A stretch of 64,000 nucleotides of DNA from Aricia agestis (lineage: Eukaryota > Arthropoda > Insecta > Lepidoptera > Lycaenidae): contig NC_056415.1 of assembly GCF_905147365.1 (NCBI RefSeq), positions 11,798,001 to 11,862,000 on the forward strand. Direction: 5' to 3'. Shown in pieces: positions 46,201-55,694 of the stretch. Below the pieces are notes generated by a model. That model saw only the letters and a program-made list of their open reading frames with translations. It was not told where the DNA came from and did not search any database. Made by a program: the position numbers and the translations under genes. Numbering within the stretch: the first letter of the stretch is position 1; every line of letters starts with the position of its first letter.

Positions 46201-48163
46201 ATAATTCGATATAATAAACAATTCAATACAAAACAACATTCAAAATATTAATAAACCCTTCTTACAATATGTCCTAATCTTACGAGCTAATATTACACTT
46301 CAATTGATTCAAAACAATAATTTAATGTCAATAGTATAATAATTATAATAGAATGTTTTCATAGTAATTCAATGTCAACAGTTTAATAAGAAAATGTTAT
46401 TTCTCATTTAGGAACTCTGTGACGGAATAATATTTTTTTAGTTTTAGCCATTTAATCATTTCTTTCTAAAATTTATTATAAGGTAGGGATTTTATGGTTG
46501 TTGGGGTAGCATTATACGCCTTTATACATGTATGACGAGATGAAATTTGAGCTGGGTTTTTTATCAGCACCAGCATCAGAGACGATTTTAGTGATACCAT
46601 GGCGGGTAACTCCGTCGTTAGTTGACGGATTTGCAAAATTCTTTTGTTATTGTATAAGATGTAGTCCGAATTTCGTAACATGTTAACAAAAGTGGTGATC
46701 TGATGATGCAGTTCATGAGAAATCGAGGGGAGCTAAAAGGAGGAAACTAGCTGACCCGGAAAACATTGTTTTGCCAATTATTATTTTTTATAGTATCAAT
46801 AAGAAAAGTAAATAAAAACCTATTGTCAGGCCTAACGAATGTACATAGCATTATAATCGGTTGAACCGTTTTGGCTGAGTTCGCGCACAAACACTGTGAC
46901 CCGAGAATTTTCTATACATATTTGACTAGATGATCCGGCAAATGTCAGTTTACCACATAAATTATTTCTAGTATCAATAATATATTATATCAAAAAGCAG
47001 ATAAAAAATTATCCTTAAGCCTAACGAATGTATGTATGCAAAATTTCATTGAATTGGTTGAGCAGTTCGCTTACAAACATTGTGACATGAGAATTTTGTA
47101 TATTTTAATCTGACAAATGTTAATATATTTTACGCAAATACACACAAAAACTAACCAAATTCGGACGTGGACGAAGACGTGGCTAGTAGATTATATTAAA
47201 TAAAGTTATACTTAATATTATTTTTGTGACAACTACAGCAGAATCGATCCAGTAGTGTGAGAGCCTCTTCGATTTCGATAAATAAACATATCATAAAGTA
47301 TTACTAGTGTTTATGGCAAAAAGTATTAATTTGATTCTCAAAGTACAGATAGAAAATGTGACTCGAACTTCTCAAAATTGTATCTGATATATTTAGTTAT
47401 ACTACGTTCGTACAAAAAGTGATTACGAGAATAATTACACAAAATAGCCGCGGTGACATTTTGAATGCGTTGGGCGAGTGCGGGGGGTATGAAGTGCGCG
47501 GGTGAAAACCGATTTTTTTCTGTCATAGGTCGCCCCCTTAATATAATTTTTACTACAGTATGGTACATACGTATGTGTGGTATCATGATATGGCATATTA
47601 ACTGAGAGCTGTCAAACTGCTACTTGAGAGGCTGTTAGGACCCTATGAACAAACCCTGAGAGTCTGTACTTTCGACGATCGGAATAGCTAAGGGTCCCCG
47701 CAGACTTTTGACAATTTTAGTTGGCCGATTATCGTACAAACCACAGAAATAGATCAAGATAGAAGCGCCATGTCGCTCGTATTCATACAAATTGTAGCGA
47801 CATGGCGCTTCTATCTTGATCTATTTCTGTGGTTTGTACGATAGTCGGCCAACTTGAAATTGTATAACAGCAAGTGCTCCCGTAGGTCTAGATGTTACTA
47901 AATCAATACTCTGTTTTATCTCGCAGGTATGCGATCTCGCGTTCAGCTACAAGGTTAACCTCAACAATCACGTTTTCAAGATACACGGGATCAATCTCAA
48001 GTTCAAGTCTATTCATACAGTCACAGAGGAGGTGCTCAGAAGAGAGATGAACATGGTTAACGAGGCGAGAGATGCCATAGCACATATTATGCCACAGCTG
48101 GGACAAGTCCCCGCACCAGCCGCGCATGAAACAGTACATCATAGCGGAAACTACAGCGTGTAG
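37270..48163 (+). CDS. ZAD-type C2H2 zinc finger protein, 516 aa, nine exons
   Basis: Exons: 37270-37404, 37755-37846, 38330-38609, 39238-39475, 40595-40804, 41261-41408, 41706-41772, 43049-43192, 47927-48163; all phases fit and the sum is 1,551 nt. Residues about 10-75 form a ZAD (zinc-finger-associated) domain with the paired motif MCRIC ... KICTKC. Then come an acidic patch (DDDLYHNDDDNDEDY), a Lys-rich basic stretch, and six C2H2 fingers: an atypical short one (CPVCGILTYTLGNHIATH), then FTCPEC, HICDVC, YPCNLC, YKCATC and YTCQVC fingers. Linkers KGERPY and TGERPY are canonical. The tail after the last finger has no finger. ZAD proteins are insect-expanded nuclear DNA-binding proteins in which ZAD mediates dimerisation; the target is unknown. 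It starts 1.5 kb from the Rictor start, head to head. Introns 4, 7 and 8 are full of repeats. A possible polyadenylation signal is AATAAA at 49010-49015. Confidence 0.93.
38058..38230 (-). repeat. tRNA-derived SINE
   Basis: The reverse strand starts with a tRNA-like head: TTTGTAGCTCAGTTGGTAGG (box A) and GTGGGTTCTAATCCCGCC (box B), followed by an AT-rich body. The anticodon arm does not fold as a working tRNA. In intron 2 of the zinc finger gene. Confidence 0.75.
39518..39600 (+). repeat. SINE family E, 5' fragment
   Basis: ACGTGGGAGAGCCATGCTTC through ACCGGCGTGAAAC, identical in type to the start of the copies at 40.25-40.56 and 58.3 kb; truncated where family A begins. Confidence 0.7.
39631..40055 (-). 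repeat. Dispersed repeat family A
   Basis: Runs from AAAATCGGCCAAGTGCGAGT to CCCTTTGGATACGGAATCCT. Opposite orientation to the copy at 5.35 kb. In intron 4 of the zinc finger gene. Confidence 0.75.
40249..40560 (-). repeat. SINE family E, full copy with 14-bp target duplication
   Basis: Reverse strand: starts TACGTGGGAGAGCCATGATT and ends near GCTCGTTTGTCCCTTATTTC with an A-rich tail. TAAACAGCAAGTTT occurs on both sides (40235-40248, 40561-40574). Length 312 bp. Confidence 0.85.
40817..40933. mobile_element. MITE with GGTCTTAC ends
   Basis: GGTCTTACTATAAAAGATTT is mirrored at 40893-40933, ending GTGGTAAGACC. About 117 bp, in intron 5 of the zinc finger gene. Confidence 0.75.
40975..41125 (+). 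repeat. LINE 3' terminal fragment
   Basis: CGGTTCTTCTCGCCGGGTTA ... CCGAACCGGTGGTAG ... GAAATAAATATTTTGATTTT: the characteristic 3' end, with a TTTTGA tail, of a LINE family common in Lepidoptera. Confidence 0.65.
42353..42476. mobile_element. MITE family D, copy 1
   Basis: CTGCGGGGCTAAAATGGTCG at the left, GACCATTTTAGCCCCGCTG at the right. Shares the phrase AATCATGTTATGATTCAT-type core with copy 2. Confidence 0.8.
42606..42800 (+). repeat. tRNA-derived SINE
   Basis: The head TTCCGTGGTCCAGTGGTTAG (box A) and GGTCGTGTATTCGATTGC (box B) resembles a tRNA-Glu-type gene; a non-tRNA body follows. The 3' limit is uncertain. In intron 7 of the zinc finger gene. Confidence 0.7.
43303..43735 (-). repeat. 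Dispersed repeat family A
   Basis: AAAAATCGGCCAAGTGCGAG ... ACCCTTTGGGTACAGACCCT. In intron 8 of the zinc finger gene, same orientation as the 39.6-kb copy. Confidence 0.75.
43765..44138. mobile_element. MITE with TAGCTWTGTCCACAC ends
   Basis: Left TAGCTTTGTCCACACTGTGC, right complement TAGCTATGTCCACACAATGC. About 374 bp. The reverse strand is open over 100 codons, but no family is recognised. Confidence 0.7.
44139..44968. other. No gene recognised (intron 8 of the zinc finger gene)
   Basis: AT-rich sequence with no recognisable repeat ends. Confidence 0.45.
44971..45041. repeat. Hairpin of 27-bp arms
   Basis: CTTCGTGCTTGAGATGATAC at 44971 is mirrored at 45014-45041 with one extra base; a palindromic MITE core. 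Confidence 0.7.
45459..45872 (+). repeat. Dispersed repeat family A
   Basis: AGGGTTCCGTACCCAAAGGG ... CGAGTCTGACTCACAATTGG. Opposite orientation to the copy at 43.3 kb in the same intron. Confidence 0.75.
45880..47330. other. Old repeat fragments, no gene recognised
   Basis: 46.75-47.2 kb holds two related phrases (TAGCTGACCCGGAAAACATT and GATGATCCGGCAAATG), each followed by GCCTAACGAATGTA, pieces of a common insect interspersed repeat. 46.03-46.74 kb may be a reverse-oriented LINE 3' region, not proven. Confidence 0.4.
47712..47862. mobile_element. Palindromic MITE, about 151 bp
   Basis: Arms of about 66 bp (47712-47777, 47796-47862), starting CAATTTTAGTTGGCCGATTA and nearly perfect. It ends 64 bp before the last exon of the zinc finger gene, next to its splice acceptor. 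Confidence 0.85.
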
Positions 48164-48319
48164 GTCAGTTTTGACCCATTGGTGGTCTGTTTTGACCCAC
48201 TGGTGATGATAGTGCTGGCAACTGATCTTAATTATAATTGTATATGTGAAGAATGATTTTGAGCGAGGTAAGCACTGTTCATTACATACCATAGCTGCCA
48301 ATACTTTGTTTGGTAACAA

Positions 48320-48524
48320 CTGCGGGGCTAAAATGGTCACATTTAGCAATTCCTCTCAATCAATTCAGCAAATGAATTGTCAAAACTGTCAAACTGACAA
48401 ATGTCGAATCAGTACGAATTACTAGATATGAATTTCAAGCAGAGTTGCATTTTGCGATTTAAAAAAATGAATCATATTATGATTCATGTCATGATTCTCC
48501 AAAGCGACCATTTTAGCCCCGCTG
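48320..48524. mobile_element. MITE family D, copy 2, in the zinc finger 3' region
   Basis: CTGCGGGGCTAAAATGGTCA ... GCGACCATTTTAGCCCCGCTG. It lies 157 bp after the zinc finger stop codon and inverted relative to copy 1, so if the transcript runs to 49.0 kb, its 3' UTR carries this element. Confidence 0.8.
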
Positions 48525-49509
48525 CTTTGTCTTTTACTTTTTTACTTTCTGTAATTGTCGTCATTCAAGAATCAATAATATTATGTACTTAGTTACGACT
48601 TTTTAAGTTTTTAATAATTATGAAACATTATTTTGTATGAAAGAGAAATATTATATTTAAAATGAAAACTATTATGTACCCAGTTGAGTTTAAATGAATT
48701 TTTGGGGTCACATTTGACCCAGACTTTTTTTAGTTTTATTAGGTTAATTAATGATTTACTTTGTATATAATTATTATTAGTAAATTTTAACATAACTACG
48801 TTAAAATTATACCGACACATTTTGTTATAAACAGTAAAATATGGCTTTAAATAAGCGTGTAAAAATTTACTTAATATCAAGCCATATATTATAGCAATGA
48901 TATTAGTATAGGTTGAGGAGTTTTCTTCATAGAAGTTACATTCGTTTAGGCTAGTTCTAAATATAAGGTAAGACTTTGGTTTCTTAATTGTAAAGTCTTA
49001 ATAAATTGCTAATATAATAATACCTACCGTGTTCTCATTTGGACATTATCAATAAACACACAAGCATAATAATTAACTATCAGTAATATTGAAGTTAAGT
49101 ACGGGAAATAATAACAATATATTGAGCTTCATCATTTTATTACGTCATAGAAAATATACCCGCATAACCATTTCGCATCATCTCCTAAGTTAATTTTAAG
49201 GTCTTTGACCACTGCACCGACTGAACGCCAACTGCCCAGTTACCGAGTTTTATTCAGTTTATACATTCATTAGCGCTTTTGATTGGCTAACGTCAAACTA
49301 TTAACCAATCAATAACATTATTGAATAGATAAACTCCCGTCAAAAAAATGTCACCATTATGTTGTGCTTGCTTAAATTCGGTCATAAGCCTTAAGACCGA
49401 ATTCTTCAACTTCTAAACGACGTATCTCGTCGACAAATTCACTCTTATGTGACACAACATAAAGCTTACATTTCAATGCCATGTTGTTGAAGTGGATTCG
49501 GTGTTGCTT

Positions 49510-52442
49510 TTAGTACGTTTCGTCTCTCTCGTCGTGTTCCCGTACGCAGAAACAACCGACCACGACTGCTGTTTTTATGGCGACCCAGTTCTTAAAATAT
49601 TTTGGCAAATCCTCTTTAGACTCTTCGTTCAGACTGTTTCTGGCCTTTAAGACCGTTATCTGAAAATTAATTTCACAATTATTGCTAAAATCTAATAAAT
49701 ACTAAGGTCTCAGCCTCGAATTTTGCGGGCGATGACGGCGCGAGAGCGGCGCGTTCCAATGTATAGATTTATATGGAACTAGCCTCGAAGGCAGCGGCCC
49801 GACGAGCGGCGCGAGGTTTAAGCGCCACAAATATCAAATTTAGCATAAAACAACTATCTACACGGTTTCAAACTTCGGCGCTGTACTAGACGACTTCCCG
49901 CGCCGCCGCCGCTCCGCCGCGCTGCCCGCAAAATTCGAATCTGAGGCCTAATGACCGCACTAGGCATAAAGTACATTGCTGCGGAGCGATGCGACGCGTC
50001 AAGGCCAAATATTTTTTGTATGAAATCGTATGAGGTGAGTCACACAACGCGGAAGCATCGCTAGTCGCTACGCGACACATAACATCAGTTACTTATATGA
50101 AACGTGAAGTGTCGCGTCGCTCCGCTGCAGCGTAGTGTCGCTTAGTGCGGCCTCGCCTTTAAATTATTCTCATGATATATGACGTAGTTTATGACCAACT
50201 GACGTATAGGTTTGTTTGAGGGATGTAAGAATACTTCCTGTTTGGTAGGTAATGGACTCGATGAAATAAGGGATGAAGTAGAATAGGAGAGATAAACAGA
50301 CGGACAGATATCTAGCGGCCGTACTTTGAGACATTTAATGATGATTAAACTTCAATTTAATGAATAGTTTGACATTCACCCCCTTACCAATAAATGTTGT
50401 ATAAGCTTTGAATAGTTATACAGTGCTTTGTTCCTGTCACACAAGTGACATTTTTAATTGGATTGAAGAAGACAAAACACTGTATAACTATTCAAAGCTT
50501 ATACAGCGTTTATTAGTAACGGGGATAATGTTTAAGGCTGTCAAAATCTTAATTAATAATTACAAGATACTAATTAATTACAGAGTATTTAATATTCGTC
50601 TCCGAGTGCGGTAGTAAGTATCGGTTATAAAGCTCTTGTTTTAATCCTATGGGTAAGGAACCCTAAAAAGTGAGTATACAATATACATACGTAATGATGC
50701 CTCTCTTTGCACCCGTACGGGAAGACGCAAAGGCTGCTGTTACATTTTGTCTCCTCAACAGTTTTCGGAATGTAATTGTCGCCCAAGACTTTTAGTTGCC
50801 TCTGAAAAATTCAAGAAGGCACATGATAAAATCCTGTTTCAGTTGTTGTGTTTGTTGAAAAATAAGAAAATGTCTAGGAGTTATTGAGCTGACGCCTAAT
50901 CCTGGTAAGTCAATTCAGATTTTTTATTATATTTATTATATCAATATTTGTTGGATATGGAATCAAAAGGCGACTAGTTAGTCTGGCATCCAAAGACCTG
51001 AAGATTGCCAATTACTTATCTATACTCAAGAAGTCTATAGTCTAGATGGTAAGGTTTTGACAGTTTTGGTGTTTCCTGTTTCATATAAAGTTACTCACTT
51101 CTTCTTGTTCACAAGTGCATCTTCCTTCAAAAGCTGTTTCTTTCTGAAATAGAGAGGAAAGTAGTAACTATTTTAAAATTTTATGTTTGTAATTAAAAGA
51201 CAGTAAGAAAATCTATTAGAAAAGTCAAGGTAAAGAAAGACCCAAGATGAGACCTCACTCAGCGTAACTTTTCTTTAGTGTAGCGACCATAAAGTTAATA
51301 TACCTAGCGGAATAGAGAAACAAAGGCCTGAGCAAGAGAGATGTCACTATCAGTAACACAGCGTGGTAAAAAGAGACATGAGATACATGACAGCAGCACT
51401 CTTTTTTGACGTCCAGTCGGCACGTGCCGCACGTTGACAATTTAATCTCATAGAAACCATGTTCAATCATGTGTAAGTGTATACGTACACATATTTTTAT
51501 ACACATATGAAACCAATTTCGGTTACGTTTGACAGCTCGAGATTGTTGCTCTGTTAGGTATATTAACTTTATGGTAGCGACCCTACGCGACAGTAAACGT
51601 CAGTTCTATGAAAGGTGAAGTGAAAGGTGAAAGGCGATCTCGACTATAAAGTTAATATACCGGAATATTAACCTTATGATCTCGACTTTAAAATAAATTA
51701 ACACTCACATCAGGTCTTTGAATCATAACATTTCCTCGCTTCCTCGTCCTCGTTTCGACTGAATTATCCAACAGAATGATGTCGTTTCGGATCATGTTAG
51801 CGTAGTCCACTATAAAGGCAGGCAACTCGTCCGTATTCCCGTTCGAATCCAAAGGCTCCGAGTAACTCAGGGCGGGGCTATCATTATCTACGCCACTCGT
51901 CAGAGCCCTCTCTAGCACGTAGTTCTCTTTTCTGCGCGTCCTGTGGTTTTCAACTAGGAACCGGTCAGTGTGGGACGGTTTTCGCGTCGCCAGGATCGGC
52001 ACCAACAAGTCAATATTGATCAGAATTATTGCACATATCTGTAGTAATATGACGGGTAATTTAATCTGGAAAATAAACATTATTTGTAAATAAGTAGTAA
52101 AAAATAATATGTTGAAATTACCTATTTAAATTTTTATTCTTGTACAGCCGTATTAATATGCTATTTACAAGGGACTTATATCCATGTTGCTGTCTTGATC
52201 TTAATGTTTAAAAAGATTTTCGATAGAAAATGACAGCTAGGTACATAGATTAGCTGTTAGGGTGCGTTTTCCCCGGAGCTAAGCTTTTATCGTAAGAAAA
52301 ACGCAGTCTTATTTTTTGTTAAGGCTGTTTGAGCTCAATTTTTAAGTAATATTAAGTAATCAATGTTATTTAAATTAACTAATTAGAAAACAATAATAAG
52401 AATAACTAATAGAAGAAAATAAAAATAAGCTGTACCTACCAT
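49510..52442 (-). CDS. PTTH: Prothoracicotropic hormone (PTTH) precursor, 221 aa, five coding exons
   Basis: Exons in reading order: 52442-52440 (ATG only), 52065-51709, 51143-51099, 50801-50691, 49659-49510; sum 666 nt, all GT..AG, all junctions in phase 0. Residues 2-27 are a hydrophobic signal (IKLPVILLQICAIIL...). The propeptide contains FIVDYANMIRND and LDNSVETRTRKR, nearly identical to silkworm PTTH. Cleavage after RTRKR (residue 111) releases a mature chain of 110 residues starting GNVMIQRPD. It has seven Cys in the family pattern: CTC, then C-N-S-S-L-C...GC, then GCFC. This fits three intrachain bonds plus one intersubunit bond, as known for the dimeric hormone. NSS after the third Cys is an N-glycosylation site at the place of the silkworm site. 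PTTH is made by brain neurosecretory cells and acts on the Torso receptor of the prothoracic gland to start ecdysone synthesis. A continuous start at 52080 (MFIFQ...) is possible but needs the acceptor-like TTCCAG to be coding. Confidence 0.96.
49706..49948. mobile_element. Harbinger-like MITE in PTTH intron 4
   Basis: Ends GGTCTCAGCCTCGAATTTTG and, on the complement, GGCCTCAGATTCGAATTTTG, flanked by TAA on both sides (49703-49705, 49949-49951). GC-rich core. Confidence 0.8.
49953..50153. mobile_element. MITE next to the previous one
   Basis: GACCGCACTAGGCATAAAG at the left, CTTAGTGCGGCC at the right, with further internal complementarity (GCGGAGCGATGCGACGCG / GTGTCGCGTCGCTCCGC). About 200 bp, in PTTH intron 4. 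Confidence 0.7.
50397..50506. mobile_element. Palindromic MITE in PTTH intron 4
   Basis: TGTATAAGCTTTGAATAGTT at 50397 is mirrored up to 50506; arms of about 34 bp with one or two differences. Confidence 0.8.
51286..51575. repeat. Inverted pair of the CATAAAGTTAATATACC motif in PTTH intron 2
   Basis: CCATAAAGTTAATATACCTA at about 51287 and its complement at 51555-51575 bound a 290-bp block. A further degenerate inverted pair follows at 51645-51679. The outside words (TAGCGA / TAGCGACC) also match, so the block may be a MITE. Confidence 0.6.
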
Positions 52443-52499
52443 GTCGTTATCCTTGCAGGACCGATCCCGTATTAATACATTTTCCCATATTTTCCGACG

Positions 52500-52506
52500 T
52501 TATATA
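52500..52506 (-). promoter_or_regulatory. Candidate PTTH TATA box
   Basis: TATATAA on the PTTH strand, 58 nt before the ATG at 52442, allowing a leader of about 30 nt. Position and match only. Confidence 0.4.
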
Positions 52507-52674
52507 TTCCAGTTTGATGGACAAGTGAATAGGTCCATTAGGGGGGCAAAAATAGAAATACAATACCAACTAGTAAGATCAAGTAACAGAGATACAAAGC
52601 TAAGAGTTATTAAGATATCTAATGTCACATTTTGTTACCGGGACGATAACTACTTAGGGGTTGTTCATCTATGA

Positions 52675-52911
52675 CAGGGATGGCGAACCTTTCCTTCTCA
52701 ATGTGCGACTTTTCTGAAGAATTATTTAGTGATGTCATAGACCGGCCACCAAATAACATTTTTCTTTGTAATCCTGACGCTTATTTTAAAATATATAATG
52801 CCCCAAGCCTAACCTAACCTAACTTGGCGCTTTTGTAGAATAATCACAATAATTATTTTTTGATTAGTAGCGTGCTCAAAATTTCGTGCCGTTGTTGGTT
52901 TGCCATCTCTG
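52675..52911. mobile_element. hAT-type MITE in the PTTH upstream region
   Basis: Ends CAGGGATGGCGAACC and, on the complement, CAGAGATGGCAAACC. ATCTATGA lies on both sides (52667-52674, 52912-52919), an exact 8-bp duplication. It starts about 230 bp upstream of the PTTH ATG. Confidence 0.85.
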
Positions 52912-53381
52912 ATCTATGACGTCAGACGTTTGAGGGGCGAGGGAAGAGAAGGTTAAGGCTTTTCGAAAACTAAGCGATAAGGACAGTCTGAACAATTTTC
53001 GTTTCTTACGCCTGGATGACCATTGACCATATTGTCAGTCAGTGTCAGTCAGTCAGTCAGTTGTTACAGTGATATTATATCCCTACAGTGTAAAATAGTA
53101 TATTAACCTTGTCGGTAATTGTTTTATTTTAATTAATAGGATATTGATATTGCAATTTATATACACTGTTAAAAATGTAGAGTTTCTTAAAATCAAAACA
53201 TTTGCTTTCGATCAAGCGGCCTTTGTTTACGACTGAAATAGATTTCTTTAGATTTACAATTTATTTACTGCAAAAATTTTCAAACATATCGTAAATAACC
53301 ATTAACCTACCTACGTGTGTAGCAGTTTCAATGTTTTATCGTGAATGCACACTCTCATCATTCGCTGTTTGTATTTTGTTT

Positions 53382-53895
53382 TTAGGGTTCCGTAGCCAAA
53401 GGGTAAAAACGGAACCCTATTACTGAGACTTCGTTGTCTGTCCGTCTGTCTGCCTGCCCGTCTGTGTGTCTATCTAATAATAATAATAATAATAATAATT
53501 TGTCTGTCTGTCTCCAAGCTGTAACTCAAGAAACGCTATAGCTAGACTTCTGAAATTTTCACAGATTATGTATTTCTGATGCCGCTATAACAACAAATAC
53601 TAAAAACAAAATAAAATTAATATTTAAGAGGGGCTCCCATACAACCAACGTGATTTTTTTGGCTTTTTTTTAGCTCTATCTCAATATTGGCAACAGGTAG
53701 GTACTTGATTTTTTCTCAAAGCCCTTAGTTATATGTATGGTTAAATGTGTACTTTAATATTTAATAATAATATTAAAATAAAATAAAAAATTAAGGGGGC
53801 TTCCATACTACAATTATACACAATTTTTGCTCTATTTGTGGTACGTGGTCTAAATATGGTACGGAACCTTCGCGCGCGAGCTCCTACTAGTCGTA
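53382..53895 (+). repeat. Dispersed repeat family A with a (TAA)n microsatellite
   Basis: AGGGTTCCGTAGCCAAAGGG ... TACGGAACCTTCGCGCGCGA. Near 53473-53501 a TAA repeat of about nine units has grown within the CTGTCTGT-rich part. Confidence 0.75.
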
Positions 53896-54233
53896 GCGTT
53901 TTTTTCAATAACTGGGCATTTTGTTAAATAAACAATGAAAGAATTTTTAAATCGGACCAGTAGTTCCCGACATTAGCGCGTCCGAATAAACCCTTTCAAA
54001 TAATTTCCCCCGTTTTTTCCACATTTTCCTCTATTTCTTCGCTCCTATTAGTCTTAGCGTGATAAAATATAGCCTATAGCCTTTCTCAATAACTTGACTA
54101 CTTAATACTGAAAGAATTTTTCAAATCGGACCAGTAGTTTCTGAGATTAGCGCGTTCAAATAAGCCATTTCAAATAATTTCCCCCCGGTTTTTTCCACAT
54201 TTTCCTACATTTCTTCGCTCCTATTAGTCTTAT

Positions 54234-54348
54234 GGCCTGTTTCACCGCTTCCTGATAAGGTGCTCGATAGGGTTATTGCCAGATTTTCCTTACTCCATCT
54301 GTCAAATTAAGTAGTGGATAGCCTTATCAGGAAGCGGTGAAACAGGCC
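54234..54348. mobile_element. Palindromic MITE, 115 bp
   Basis: GGCCTGTTTCACCGCTTCCT at the left is exactly mirrored at the right, ending GAAACAGGCC; arms at least 27 bp. Confidence 0.8.
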
Positions 54349-54419
54349 CTTGGCGTAATAAAATATCTAAGCCTATAGCCTTCCTCAGTAAATGGACTAT
54401 CTAACACTGAAAGAATTTT

Positions 54420-54943
54420 GAAGTGAAAACTTCTTTAGCGGCGTTGAGCACTTTTGTGGGATGGGTAAAAACTGTGAAACTCGCGTCAGATTCTCGTGCT
54501 GATCGAAAAACCGTAAGACGGTTGGAGAGTAGTGTTGTAACATCGAAATCGATTAATCTAACAATCGTTTGTTTTTTTTCGATTGTCGATACTTTTTAAT
54601 TGATTTCGATTGTAAAGATAATATTTAAGGTTTCGATGATAAAAAGTGTCGATTAATTAAAAAAATCGTTTTTTTTAATCGATTTTCATAAAAAAATGGT
54701 TTAAAAATTTAATCGATTGTAAGGGTTTCGATTAATTAAAAAAACGATTTTCATAAAAAATGGGTTAAAAAAATTGTAAGGGTTTCGATTAATTAAAAAA
54801 ATCGATTTTTTAAATATCGATTTTCATAAAAAATGGGTTAAAAATTTAATCGATTGTAAGGGTTTCGATTTATTTAAAAAATAAAAATGTGTTAAAATTA
54901 AAAAAATAATAATGCACAACGTTAATAATCAAGTTTTCACTTC
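54420..54943. mobile_element. Element with GAAGTGAAAACTT ends and internal ATCGATT tandem repeats
   Basis: The 13-bp ends at 54420-54432 and 54931-54943 are perfect complements. The right half (about 54640-54880) is a degenerate tandem array of 60-75 bp units with TCGATTTTCATAAAAAATGG and TAAGGGTTTCGATTAATTAA. Confidence 0.65.
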
Positions 54944-55117
54944 TGCCGGCACTCCCGGAGTGCAACCCGTCTTTTTTTCAAATCGGACCAGTAGTTCCTG
55001 AGATTAGCGCGTTCAAACAAACAAACTAACAAACTCTTCCGCTTTATAATATTAGTATCTAAGATTAGTGTTGGTACCTGCTTATAAAAAATGGTAAATG
55101 AGAATGAGCGTGCGTAG

Positions 55118-55694
55118 TGCATCTATGTACTCGGTTTCGTAGATAGTGCAGGGCGGGGCAGTGTGCGGGGGGCGGGGGGCGGCCGTGCGCCGGGGAGCGC
55201 GTTGGGCGTCGCGCGCGCGCCGCGTGCAGTGTCGCACGCGCCGCCCGCGCTGTACATCGCCCGCTCTGCCAGCCCCGCGCCGCTCCCCGCCGGCCGCACC
55301 ACGCGTGCGCTGGGCGCGTCGCGCGGGCCGCGGGCCAGGCCCGCGAGCCTGCTGCTGCTCGCCGTGTGGCTGGCGGCCGTCGCCGCCGACCTCGCCTGCC
55401 CGCAGGACCTGCCCGACGTCCGCCTCGACTGCTCCTCCTGCCGCTCCTTCGAGAACGCCCGCGAGCACAGCCTGCGCGTCATCCGCGAGAGCCTGCTCGC
55501 CAAGCTGGGGTTCGCGCAGGCGCCCAACACGACGGGCCGCCAGCTGCCGCAGGTGCCGGCCGATCTCATGGAGCGCTTCGAGCGCCGCCCGCCGCCGGCC
55601 GGCGTGCAGGCCGATGCGCCGGCGCGCACCCTCGTCGCGCACACCGAGCGGGATGACTTTCTGGCTCGCACCGACAACGTTATCGTTTTTGCCC
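55118..55694 (+). CDS. TGF-beta family precursor exon, myoglianin-like, partial
   Basis: One GC-rich exon, open from 55118 and closed by a donor at 55695 (CCC|GTCAGT). It encodes a hydrophobic signal-like run (SLLLLAVWLAAVAADLACPQ), then CSSCRSFENAREHSLRVIRE and LLAKLGFAQAPNTTGRQLP, and lastly DDFLARTDNVIVFAR. The CxxC, the I/L-x-x-x-LLxKLG-x-x-APN block and the D-D-[YF]-x-A-R/T-T-[ED] block, in this order, are typical of the start of GDF8/GDF11/myoglianin propeptides. No in-frame ATG precedes the hydrophobic run: the frame has a stop at 55115-55117 and only GTG/CTG codons after it. The initiator is therefore probably on an upstream exon, or the start is non-AUG. The ligand domain is not in the window. 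Other activin-branch ligands are possible. Expected role: secreted growth and timing signal. Confidence 0.65.

Larger units (their letters stand above)
53930..55066 (-). repeat. Lep1-like element(s), reverse orientation, with nested insertions
   Basis: Three diverged blocks carry AAATCGGACCAGTAGTT and TTCGCTCCTATTAGTCTTA. The right end, TTCCGCTTTATAATATTAGTAT at about 55044-55065, is the complement of the usual left end. Two other elements (54234-54348, 54420-54943) sit inside. Confidence 0.65.

Noticed and set aside
47903..48349. 148-aa reverse-strand frame
   Set aside because: Antisense to the last exon of the zinc finger gene, which has correct phase and finger motifs.
55082..55677. Long reverse-strand frames (about 185 aa) opposite the TGF-beta exon
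   Set aside because: Very GC-rich sequence keeps several frames open; their products are Arg/Ala/Gly-rich without domains, while the + frame has family motifs and a proper donor.
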